Source: Rikenellaceae bacterium (lineage in GTDB: Bacteria > Bacteroidota > Bacteroidia > Bacteroidales > UBA932). From it: a stretch of DNA of 44,245 nt. Of this stretch, positions 1-7,066 are shown one piece after another. A program made the position numbers and the translations under genes. Location: positions 1 to 44,245 of the forward strand of contig JALFGP010000011.1 of NCBI GenBank assembly GCA_022777205.1, read 5' to 3'. The notes below the pieces were generated by a model. It saw only the letters and a list, made by a program, of their open reading frames with translations, was not told the DNA's origin and searched no databases. Each line of letters opens with the position of its first letter. Within the stretch, counting starts at the first letter, position 1.

Positions 1-139
1 CGGTTGTTCATCATTCTGGACACACCTGTAAACGAGGCTACGGCATAACCTCCGAAACTTATCCACGGCGACACTCTCCCATACTCCTTGTGAAGCATAG
101 TGGCGCACATAAAAGCAGTGGCGGTATGCCCCGAAGGGA
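1..139. repeat. 139-bp exact copy of an internal PAP2-gene segment
   Basis: Bases 1-139 are identical to 8719-8857, inside the PAP2 phosphatase gene at 8118-9197, in the same orientation (offset 8718). Identity stops abruptly after base 139: TACGCC follows here, AGGAAT follows in the intact gene. The copy contains no start or end of the gene and is open on the left because the window begins here. The length is in the range of assembler k-mers, so a contig-end artefact is a serious possibility; a true recombination junction is the alternative. Confidence 0.95.
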
Positions 140-270
140 TACGCCAACTCTTTGGCGTAGGACTCAACACCGCCCAGAAATACAAGGACGGGATTCTCAA
201 GGATGCGGTCATGCAGAACGGCCGCAAGATCATAGTTGATGTAGATAAGGCAATGGAGCTTTATCAGTAG
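139..270 (+). pseudogene. 3' end of a DUF3853/excisionase-like HTH gene, truncated at its 5' side
   Basis: The frame ending at TAG 268-270 reads IRQLFGVGLNTAQKYKDG, then a stretch containing GRKIIVDVDKAMELY and the stop. This is the layout of small Bacteroidales DNA-binding proteins of the DUF3853/excisionase type: a helix-turn-helix of the form 'LFGCS..TAQK.K.G', then 'GRKI.VD...A.EL'. Such genes normally sit in integrative elements. The 5' two thirds are missing, because the frame is interrupted within the PAP2-derived repeat (stops at 46-48 and 91-93). Only the C-terminal 43 or so residues remain. The family assignment rests on pattern memory and is moderate. Confidence 0.5.
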
Positions 271-295
271 CATTGTACCAATAAATGATATGTTT

Positions 296-660
296 ATGAG
301 AGGAAATGAGATGAAGAGGAAGTTATCTTTAGAAAACTCATGGACAAGTACGGTTACACCAGCATTTCATCATTCATCAGAGATGCGATTCTGGACAGGA
401 AACTCAAGGTTGTAGTCTATCAGCACCCTGTAAAGTATGACCACACACATAGTATCCGGCAGCTCATGACCAACATCATGACTCTGGACAAGAGATGAAT
501 CAGGGCCGAGGCCAAATTCGAAGCCGCTTGCCGTATCCCTGGCGTAGACCCAGACACCATCCACCGCCACTCCAACAGGATAAAGCTCATCATCGTTGAA
601 CTTGTCGGTAAGATGGACTATCTGAGAGACTTGCTTGGAGAATCGCATCAAAAGAAATAG
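296..660 (+). pseudogene. broken plasmid/element mobilisation (MobC-like relaxosome) protein
   Basis: A frame from 340 reads MDKYGYTSISSFIRDAIL and on to a TGA at 496-498. The same frame then continues as IRAEAKFEAACRIPGVDP to a TAG at 658-660, ending in a leucine-rich helix (VGKMDYLRDLLGE). The 'Y.S.S.FIRDA.L.R' motif is typical of the ribbon-helix-helix N-terminus of MobC/MbpC-type relaxosome accessory proteins of Bacteroidales mobilisable elements. Two lesions are visible. The likely start ATG at 296 is in another frame from the body, so there is a frameshift near 310-320, and the in-frame TGA at 496 splits the protein. It is therefore a relic of a mobilisable element. No intact relaxase follows it in the window. 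Confidence 0.6.
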
Positions 661-1052
661 TTGACTCATATTTCTTATCCTACGATGCAATACCCCTGCG
701 AGTGTTGTCCGTTTGTAAAAACTTTTTCTTACATTTGTGGGGTCACGCGGTTTTTGCCGTCTGACATTACATATTGTGAAAGTGTTTTTCGCAAGTCCTA
801 AGTAGAAAATGTGGAAGTTTTCAAAGCTAAAGGATGATACGGAACAACACTCACTTTCGTATAGATACCTGTGGCAGGTCGCGTTCTGCGTACCCGTACC
901 TCATATCTATCCGAGTGTGGGGTATTGTATCGTTTATTTTAGCTTGGGTCTTTCCACAACCTTCTACTTGATAAACGAAAGTCAGCTCCACACTTTCTTT
1001 GTATAAACAGCAATCATCTTTTGGGGCCGAAGATTATAAAGGGAGATTAGGC
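661..1052. other. stretch without a supported gene
   Basis: About 390 bases lie between the mobilisation remnant and the first exported-protein gene. An open frame at 809-1006 (65 codons) exists, but its product has no recognisable family, no signal peptide and unusual composition, so I do not call it. A TAnnTTTG motif (TACATTTG) lies at 730-737 on the plus strand, with no well-spaced TTTG upstream. A spaced inverted repeat, described separately, spans 682-933. The stretch may be a decayed element end or a control region. Confidence 0.4.
682..933. repeat. spaced inverted repeat, arms 682-696 and 919-933
   Basis: The left arm ACGATGCAATACCCC (682-696) is the reverse complement of GGGGTATTGTATCGT (919-933) at 14 of 15 positions. 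The 222-bp spacer contains the candidate -7 motif at 730-737. No recombinase gene lies next to it. Confidence 0.5.
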
Positions 1053-1526
1053 ATGAAAAGAGTTTTAATGTTAGCAATAATGGCAACATTACTTATGTTT
1101 GTTCCAAACAGGTCGTTAGCTCAGGACAATATCTCATCACTAAGAAAATATATTCAAGTAAAGTCATCAATTGCGGAAGGGGGTACTGAATTATTTGAAT
1201 ATCACGGTGTCACATATCTCATAAGCGTAGTTCCAATAGTGGTCTCATCCAAATCTGAAATTCAGTGCAAGACTGTAGGTAACGCGAAGGCTAAAAAAGA
1301 GATGCTCGGATATATAAATGGAACCGATATCACCTCGTCTACAATATTAACTAATTCAGAAACATGCACAACAACTCTTGAAGGAACGAAAGTAGAGTGC
1401 AAACAGGAGTACGTTGAATCGATAAAGGAAAGTGTTCTTGGCACTATTTCACAGGTTACCCCACTTGGAGGATGGTACTCTCCTGATCGAACAGTATATT
1501 ATTTCTCAATCTATAAAGTCATCTAA
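1053..1526 (+). CDS. small exported protein with an LPP20/CsgG-like pattern
   Basis: This 157-residue protein has a clear Sec signal peptide: MKR, then a hydrophobic run LMLAIMATLLMF, ending in a SLAQ-type cleavage region near residue 24. I chose the ATG at 1053 because the longer frame from 999 would put 18 polar residues in front of the signal. The mature part has an alanine/lysine helix (NAKAKKEMLGYINGTDI, about residues 78-95). It ends in a strand-rich segment with GGWYSPDRTVYYFSIYK. The order 'A.A..EL...I.G...' then 'G.W...D..YY' resembles LPP20/FlgO-like envelope proteins, but similarity is weak and no function can be given. It is the first of four exported proteins that may share this fold. 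Confidence 0.7.
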   Translation: MKRVLMLAIMATLLMFVPNRSLAQDNISSLRKYIQVKSSIAEGGTELFEYHGVTYLISVVPIVVSSKSEIQCKTVGNAKAKKEMLGYINGTDITSSTILTNSETCTTTLEGTKVECKQEYVESIKESVLGTISQVTPLGGWYSPDRTVYYFSIYKVI

Positions 1527-1599
1527 TTCCATTCTTTATACCTACAATGAATCAAGAAAAAGCAAATTAACTGAAATATAAGATTGAAAGTTTGTTTGA

Positions 1600-1782
1600 A
1601 GAATAAGCCAACTTCGGAGCAAAAATCTTGTTGTTGACACGAAACCCGACGATGATAGTAAACGTTACTTACCTCTCGAAGGTGGCAAATACGCAATTAC
1701 CAAGACGACTACAGTAGAAAAAGAATTTCAGATACGCAGAATTTCAGAAGGCTTAAATCTCAATTGGGAGGTTGAATGGTAA
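1600..1782 (+). pseudogene. 3' remnant of an unrecognised gene
   Basis: An open frame with no good start runs to TAA 1780-1782. It encodes a protein-like stretch with VVDTKPDDDSKRYLPLEGG and an ending with RRISEGLNLNWEVEW. Composition and codon use look coding. Upstream in the same frame there are several stops (TAA 1579-1581, TGA 1585-1587, TGA 1597-1599), so only a C-terminus remains. I do not recognise the family. It sits between two exported-protein genes and may be the tail of another member of that cassette. Confidence 0.4.
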
Positions 1783-1832
1783 TTTATAACATTTCATACT
1801 TGGAATTAATTAGAAATAAAAAGCATACATTT

Positions 1833-3068
1833 ATGAAAAAGATTTTAACTCTTCTTTCCGTTGCTGTTCTATGTAGCATAGTGGCAAAGGCTCAAGATCC
1901 TTCAGCATTAGCAACATCTAGCGCAGTTTCAGAGACCCAGAATGTTCAGGGCGAAGTGATAGAATATCCATCAGAAGTGCTGACCAAGAGTATGACAGCA
2001 TCCTTGGCGAAGTCTGGTCGAGCACTTGGAGTAATCAACAGCGACGGTTCAATTTATATAATTGGAGAAGCAACCTCAGCTAGACCAAGCAATATGCCTG
2101 GGTTCATCCGCTCAAAAAATGTTGCATACAACATCGCGGAGATGCAGGCTAAAATGCGTCTGCTCCAGATGGCAGGTGAACAGATTACATCTGGCAGAGG
2201 CTACCAACTCCTTCAGGATATCATCGAGGGAGAGGACCCGGATGCAGCACAGACTGCACAGGAAATGAAGGATGCGATAGACAAGAAAGAAACTGGCCGT
2301 CAAGATTTCAAGCAGAATATTTCTACTCTCGTCACAGGAATGATGCAAGGCTGTGCAGTAGTCCGTATGGCAGAAGGAGAAATGGGCCAAGATGACTATC
2401 AGGTAGCGGTCTGCGTAAAATATTCGCCAGAATTCCAGTCTATGGCATCGCTGATGAAAGCCGGTGGTCTAGGACAGGTTCCGACTGGAGCAGCAAAGGC
2501 ATCCAGAGAAAAGGTTATGAATACCCCGGAATCTGACCTCGTTTACAAAATGGGATCATGGGTGACTTATGACGAGAACGGCAACATGGTGGTCTATGGC
2601 TATGGACAGGAAGAAGTAAGAGAGACTGGTTCACGCGCATCTGCAGCTATTTCCGTCGCTTCTAGCAAAGCTAGACTTTATGCGGTTAACAATGTGAAGA
2701 ATTTCGTTGCCGAAGATATGATATGCAATGAAATCATTGATGATGTGGAGAAATTCAGAGAATACTCGGACGGAAGCCAGGCATATTTCTCAAGAAGCAA
2801 GTTCCAGCAGGCAGTCGAAGCAAAATCCACAACATTGAATATTGCCACACAGAATGTTCGTACATGGAGAGCTATTCATCCGGTATCGGGAACAACAGTA
2901 GTCGGATCAATCGTATGCTGGACATTTGAAAATGCAGCTGCTGCTCGCCAGCTTCGCCAGCAGATCGACAATAATTCCCGAACAGTCAGCGGAAGTGGCG
3001 CAGGAGCACCACGCCAGCAGACCACTAAAGGGGCAATTGTCATAACAGGAGACGACGATGATCTTTAG
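1833..3068 (+). CDS. exported protein, two LPP20-like halves, unknown function
   Basis: This is a 411-residue protein with a Sec signal (MKKILTLLSVAVLCSIVAKA, cleavage near residue 20). The ATG at 1833 was chosen over one at 1776 because it starts the signal peptide directly. About residues 75-215 contain a helix with regularly spaced Ala and Leu (NIAEMQAKMRLLQMAGEQI), then a strand ending DDYQVAVCVKYSPEF. About residues 270-395 repeat the same order (ASSKARLYAVNNVKNFVAED, later VGSIVCWTFENAAAARQL). This looks like two LPP20/TolB-N-like domains. The C-terminus is a short acidic tail GDDDDL. The last 11 bases overlap the next gene, so the two are probably translated together. No family name can be given with certainty. 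Confidence 0.75.
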   Translation: MKKILTLLSVAVLCSIVAKAQDPSALATSSAVSETQNVQGEVIEYPSEVLTKSMTASLAKSGRALGVINSDGSIYIIGEATSARPSNMPGFIRSKNVAYNIAEMQAKMRLLQMAGEQITSGRGYQLLQDIIEGEDPDAAQTAQEMKDAIDKKETGRQDFKQNISTLVTGMMQGCAVVRMAEGEMGQDDYQVAVCVKYSPEFQSMASLMKAGGLGQVPTGAAKASREKVMNTPESDLVYKMGSWVTYDENGNMVVYGYGQEEVRETGSRASAAISVASSKARLYAVNNVKNFVAEDMICNEIIDDVEKFREYSDGSQAYFSRSKFQQAVEAKSTTLNIATQNVRTWRAIHPVSGTTVVGSIVCWTFENAAAARQLRQQIDNNSRTVSGSGAGAPRQQTTKGAIVITGDDDDL

Positions 3069-4311
3069 GAGCCATCATATCTGCCTGTTTGTCCTGCTCA
3101 TGTTTTCAGTTTGTCCGTCATGGGCACAGTTGAAATATGAGAGGGGAAGTTCAACTTATGAACTTTCTGAGAACAAGTCATCATATATAGTACGATGCGA
3201 AATACCGATATCAGCATCGGGTTCAAGAAATCAGTCCTTAGCAGTAAGTCGTACAAGACTTACTGCTAAAAATATAATAGGCGCAGGGATTCTGTTCCGG
3301 GATTTCGCCAGAGAGAATAGGTTGGATGATTCCTACTTCCAGATATTTGTGGACTGCGCAGCCGTAAATTATAAGGCTGAAGTCAAAGGGTTTGTTCAAA
3401 AGAATACTGGAAATAATATCATATATGAATGTCCTAAGGATACCTATCGCCTTCAAGACGCCTCATATAGAAAGATAACAAATCTGAAGGAGCTGCTTGA
3501 GAACTATTATAATATCCGCAAGGACAGTTATTCAGCAGGAAAACTTTACTCATACGGGAATGTTTCACTTCAAAACAGCATAAGTTTTTACCATGACTTC
3601 CTTTCGGGAAAGGCACAGATCAGCGAAACCTACTCACGTCTGCAGTCTTTCAACGACAGGTTTGAGCAAGCATTATATTCTGACAACACTTCGATGCTTG
3701 ATGCCTTGATTGCAGATGCGGCTGATTGTATGGAAACTGAAAATCCATTCAGAACCAATTGTGCCATAGAACTGGTTACATCTGCTAAGGTAAAAGACAA
3801 AAAGACATACTACGAGAAGTGGAAGACATCCCTTTCAAGAGATGTTTTAGCAGAAAGAATACTTTCATTTTGTTCAGAAAAGTGTATGTTTCCTCTTCCA
3901 AAGGAAAACATATTAACTACCGACATTATCCTTGCATATCCAGGCGCGATATCTCCATTTGCACTCAAGAAAGGAAGAGATTCAGACTATGCCAAAGCCG
4001 CAAGTCTATATTCAACTTTGAAATTCGAGGAGGCTGTAGCGCTACTTGAAGAGTCAATCAACACTCAAGGCATAACAGATAAGAATCTATGCCTTCTGGG
4101 AGCATCATTGAGGTTATCGGGAAATCCAGCTAAAGCTCTTCCTTATCTGATAATGTGTCTCTATCTTAATCCAAAAACTGAATATCTTGCTGGAAATATC
4201 GTGCTGTGTTTGTCGGCACTGAAGTTCAAATATCTTGATGACATACTGTCACAGCTGAAAGGTTCCGACATTGACTCATGGAGCCAGCAACAGATTGAAT
4301 CACTTAAATAA
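3058..4311 (+). CDS. exported protein with C-terminal TPR-like helices
   Basis: This 417-residue protein has an N-terminal signal (hydrophobic residues 8-22, ending PSWAQ). About residues 55-135 have the alternating 'SRTRLTAKNIIGAGILFRDFA ... AEVKGFV ... IIYECPKDTY' order that parallels the neighbouring exported proteins. The middle is helical. The C-terminal 100 residues hold TPR-like units, seen as AASLYSTLKFEEAVALLEES, then CLLGASLRLSGNPAKALPYL. The gene overlaps the preceding one by 11 nt and is followed 12 nt later by the next, so an operon is very likely. TPRs suggest that it contacts partners in the periplasm. The actual role is unknown. Confidence 0.75.
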   Translation: MIFRSHHICLFVLLMFSVCPSWAQLKYERGSSTYELSENKSSYIVRCEIPISASGSRNQSLAVSRTRLTAKNIIGAGILFRDFARENRLDDSYFQIFVDCAAVNYKAEVKGFVQKNTGNNIIYECPKDTYRLQDASYRKITNLKELLENYYNIRKDSYSAGKLYSYGNVSLQNSISFYHDFLSGKAQISETYSRLQSFNDRFEQALYSDNTSMLDALIADAADCMETENPFRTNCAIELVTSAKVKDKKTYYEKWKTSLSRDVLAERILSFCSEKCMFPLPKENILTTDIILAYPGAISPFALKKGRDSDYAKAASLYSTLKFEEAVALLEESINTQGITDKNLCLLGASLRLSGNPAKALPYLIMCLYLNPKTEYLAGNIVLCLSALKFKYLDDILSQLKGSDIDSWSQQQIESLK

Positions 4312-4323
4312 CAAATAGTTACC

Positions 4324-6321
4324 ATGATGAAAAGAATTTTAATTTTCGCATTCGCTTTATTTATATCATTAAGTTTGTCAGCTCAAGACAATACAATAAG
4401 ACTGACCGTAAGCGGCGAAGGGGCAACTAAAGAAGAAGCTACCGCAAACGCTCTCAGGAGTGCCATCGAACAGGCGTTCGGTACTTTTGTCTCTGCCAAT
4501 ACACAGATACTCAATGATGACATCGTCAAGGACGAAATCGCAACAATATCATCCGGCAATATCCAGGAATACACAGAACTCGGATGCATAACCATGCCGG
4601 ACGGTCTTAAATCAGTATCTCTTTCTGCAACCGTATCCATCGGCAACCTCATTTCATACTCTAAAAGCAAAGGCTCATCAGCTGAATTTGCCGGGGCTGT
4701 GTTTGCTATGAATATGAAGATGCGCAAACTTAATGCTGAAAATGAAACAAAGGCGCTACTCAATATGCTGGATCAGTTATATGAACTAGCTCCCTCTGTA
4801 TTAGACTGGAAGTTGGAGATCCATGATCCCATTGTGACATCAGCACATCAATATAAAATTCCATTTACAGTCAAATCTATAGTCAATGAAGCATCACAAA
4901 CATTTTATTCAATACTCATTAATACATTTCAATCATTGAGCCTTTCCCCTAAAGAAGTGAATGAATATAATCAAAATGGGATGGCTGTATATCCAGTTGA
5001 GATTGAAGGCAAGAATTATTTTTTAAGAAATTCACCATCTGAAACTCTCGCATTAATACAATATTTGATATATTGTATTAATAAGTCATATAATATTAAA
5101 GCTTGCTTAAATGACGCTGACGACACGAGTGTCAATTTAGAATATATTAATAATGATGATTTAAGATACCGAGATGATCGGATTTTGCTATTCCGAAATG
5201 GAAAAACCGCCGAGTCATATACAGTGATGAGTGAAGAATTATTTTATACACTTCAAGGATTTGAGATTACCCACACTCCTATTACACTGTTTGAATTAGA
5301 AAATCAAAATAACACTATTATTGCGACAGGGTTAACGGTATATCAGCCTTTAGATATTCCTGGACAAATTGATGTCAAAGGTCTTAAATATTTAAAGATT
5401 AAAGATGGACTTAAAAAGATCAAGATGAGACAGTTTTCGCATAGCAACAGTCTAACAGATGTTCATATAGGGGACTGCGTAAAACATATTGAGGCATACA
5501 GTTTTACTTCCTGCCAGTCGTTAAGGAAAGTTGTCATAGGTAATGGTGTTACATCTATTGGCGAAAATGCGTTTAACGGCTGCAAGAATCTTGACACTGT
5601 AATACTTGGTGATAGCGTTACATTTATTAGTGATCGCGCATTTGCATTTTGCAATATTTTAAAAATAACGTTCCCACGCAATATAGATAGTATCGGGGAA
5701 TATGCGTTCTATGGGAACAAAAATCTCCAAGAGATCTATTTAAATTCCATCGTGCCACCTAAATTTGGTCATTATCCGTTTGGCGAACTCTATACACATA
5801 ATATAACATTTAAGATATTTGTTCCAAAACAATCCGTAGAGCGTTATAAAAATCTTTATCTTTGGGAAAGCTATTCACCCCACATTGTTGGTTATGAGGC
5901 CCTGGCATCTTGCAAAGAGACCCAAGTTAACATTGACGCCATTAAACCATTCCTAAAATCAACCTATAATACAAGCAAAATAGTTTTTAAGATAAATCAA
6001 ATTTGCATATATAACAATTATACACAGAAATGGTCAGACTGGGAGATGATGAACTCAACAATAGAATTGGATTGTGCATTATCAACCTTTATATTCAATC
6101 CAATTGAATTTAATGATGAAACAGACAAAAGCCTACTAATAACAGACTTATCTGAATGGAAGGTCGATGATGACGGAGACAGAAATCTCAACATTGTATG
6201 TTACAAGGGTGATATTAAAGTCAATGTAAGATTATCCATATTAGAAAATGGCTATAGAAGAATCTACTTATTTCCTGTAGGATCAAAATATAACTCTTTC
6301 TGCTTTAGCATAACAGAATAA
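4324..6321 (+). CDS. exported LPP20-like / BspA-type leucine-rich repeat protein
   Basis: A 665-residue protein. Residues 1-20 form a Sec signal ending SLSAQ. Residues 21-120 read 'IRLTVSGEGATKEEATANAL', then AIEQAFGTFVSANTQI and GLKSVSLSATVSIGNLISY, the layout of LPP20/FlgT-N-like domains. Residues about 360-500 carry BspA-type (LRR_5) repeats, for example HIEAYSFTSCQSLRKVVIG, VTSIGENAFNGCKNLDTVIL and IDSIGEYAFYGNKNLQEIYL. The family is known for surface adhesion in Bacteroidota and protists. The last 150 residues are beta-rich and unassigned. Base composition is AT-rich in the central part compared with the first 400 bp, suggesting a mosaic origin. Its first 180 bp are duplicated at 6345. 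ATGs at 4324 and 4327 are both possible starts. Confidence 0.8.
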   Translation: MMKRILIFAFALFISLSLSAQDNTIRLTVSGEGATKEEATANALRSAIEQAFGTFVSANTQILNDDIVKDEIATISSGNIQEYTELGCITMPDGLKSVSLSATVSIGNLISYSKSKGSSAEFAGAVFAMNMKMRKLNAENETKALLNMLDQLYELAPSVLDWKLEIHDPIVTSAHQYKIPFTVKSIVNEASQTFYSILINTFQSLSLSPKEVNEYNQNGMAVYPVEIEGKNYFLRNSPSETLALIQYLIYCINKSYNIKACLNDADDTSVNLEYINNDDLRYRDDRILLFRNGKTAESYTVMSEELFYTLQGFEITHTPITLFELENQNNTIIATGLTVYQPLDIPGQIDVKGLKYLKIKDGLKKIKMRQFSHSNSLTDVHIGDCVKHIEAYSFTSCQSLRKVVIGNGVTSIGENAFNGCKNLDTVILGDSVTFISDRAFAFCNILKITFPRNIDSIGEYAFYGNKNLQEIYLNSIVPPKFGHYPFGELYTHNITFKIFVPKQSVERYKNLYLWESYSPHIVGYEALASCKETQVNIDAIKPFLKSTYNTSKIVFKINQICIYNNYTQKWSDWEMMNSTIELDCALSTFIFNPIEFNDETDKSLLITDLSEWKVDDDGDRNLNIVCYKGDIKVNVRLSILENGYRRIYLFPVGSKYNSFCFSITE

Positions 6322-6344
6322 ACCATATTTGATACTATAAAACC

Positions 6345-6530
6345 ATGAAGAAAATCTTATTATTATTCACAGCACTACTCGCAACATTTGTTTTGTCAGC
6401 TCAAGACAATACAATAAGACTGACCGTAAGCGGCGAAGGGGCAACTAAAGAAGAAGCTTCTGCAAATGCTCTCAGGAGTGCCATCGAACAGGCGTTCGGT
6501 ACTTTTGTTTCCGCCAATACACAAATCTAG
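6345..6530 (+). pseudogene. truncated duplicate of the exported LPP20-like N-terminus
   Basis: A signal peptide (MKKILLLFTALLATFVLSAQ) and the first 40 or so mature residues of the protein at 4324-6321 are repeated here, ending at TAG 6528-6530 after FVSANTQI. The signal-peptide DNA differs, but 6393-6525 matches 4375-4507 at nearly every base. The frame stops where it joins unrelated TonB-type sequence, so this looks like a recombination product. If translated it would give a 61-residue exported peptide. I treat it as a broken copy. Confidence 0.7.
6393..6525 (+). repeat. 133-bp direct repeat of 4375-4507
   Basis: The two blocks are 2018 bp apart and in the same orientation. They are identical for the first 66 bases and differ at about seven positions over the rest; most differences are synonymous (for example GTCTCTGCC versus GTTTCCGCC). 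A direct repeat of this size is a substrate for homologous deletion of the intervening gene. Confidence 0.85.
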
Positions 6531-6531
6531 T

Positions 6532-6969
6532 ATTGATCAAGAGATAGACAAATCGTCTGCACCTTCTACACATAATTATGAGGTTGCACAAAAAGAAGAT
6601 GAGACAAAAATCTCAACAATTAAAACTGAACCTGTGGCTGATAATACTCCAATCCCGTTCCAGTTAGTTTAAGAAAAACCGTCTTTCCAAGGTGGAGATA
6701 TAAACAAGTTCTTAAAATGGGTAAGAGAAAATCTGATTTATCCTGATATAGCAAAGGAGAATGGTATACAGGGACGTGTAACTGTTCGAGCTACAATCAA
6801 CACAGATGGTTCCCTGACTGACATTATGGTTGTTCGTGGAGTAGATCCGTCGCTTGATAAAGAAGCGATACGGGTTGTGTCTCAATCGCCTAAATGGGAA
6901 CCAGGCAAACAAGGTGGAAAAGCGGTTCCTGTAACTTATAGTTTTCCTATAACTTTTCAGATAAGATAA
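6532..6969 (+). pseudogene. broken TonB C-terminal (energy transducer) gene
   Basis: The frame ending at TAA 6967-6969 encodes a proline- and lysine-rich linker and then a TonB C-terminal domain. Its landmarks are PSFQGGDINKFLKWV, NLIYPDIAKENGIQGRVTV, a central GSLTDIMVVRGVDPSLDKEA, and PKWEPGKQGGKAVPVTYSF. A TAA at 6670-6672 interrupts it just before EKPSF; family members usually have a glutamate there (GAA), so a single G-to-T change explains the stop. The normal N-terminal membrane helix or M56 domain is missing and is replaced out of frame by the duplicated exported-protein start. The gene is therefore doubly broken. Confidence 0.75.
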
Positions 6970-7009
6970 AACTTGATGAGAAATAGCCCATATTCTTTTC
7001 CATTCACAC

Positions 7010-7042
7010 TTCGCTATCTTGAAGAATAAATCCATATCTTTG
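7010..7042 (+). promoter_or_regulatory. promoter for the BRO-family gene
   Basis: TATCTTTG at 7035-7042 is a perfect TAnnTTTG -7 element. A weak -33 element (TTCG, 7010-7013) lies 21 nt upstream. The ATG of the BRO gene is 25 nt downstream of the -7 box. Confidence 0.55.
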
Positions 7043-7066
7043 TGGAAAGTCTAAAACGCATTTGTT

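Noticed and set aside
370..690. Minus-strand open frame of 106 codons
   Set aside because: It is the antisense of the broken mobilisation gene, whose plus-strand reading has recognisable motifs on both sides of the lesions.
809..1006. Plus-strand frame of 65 codons between the mob remnant and the first exported-protein gene
   Set aside because: No family, no domain or signal pattern and atypical composition; it overlaps the next frame. Not supported as a gene.
6712..7035. Minus-strand frame of 107 codons
   Set aside because: Antisense of the TonB C-terminal domain, which is clear on the plus strand.
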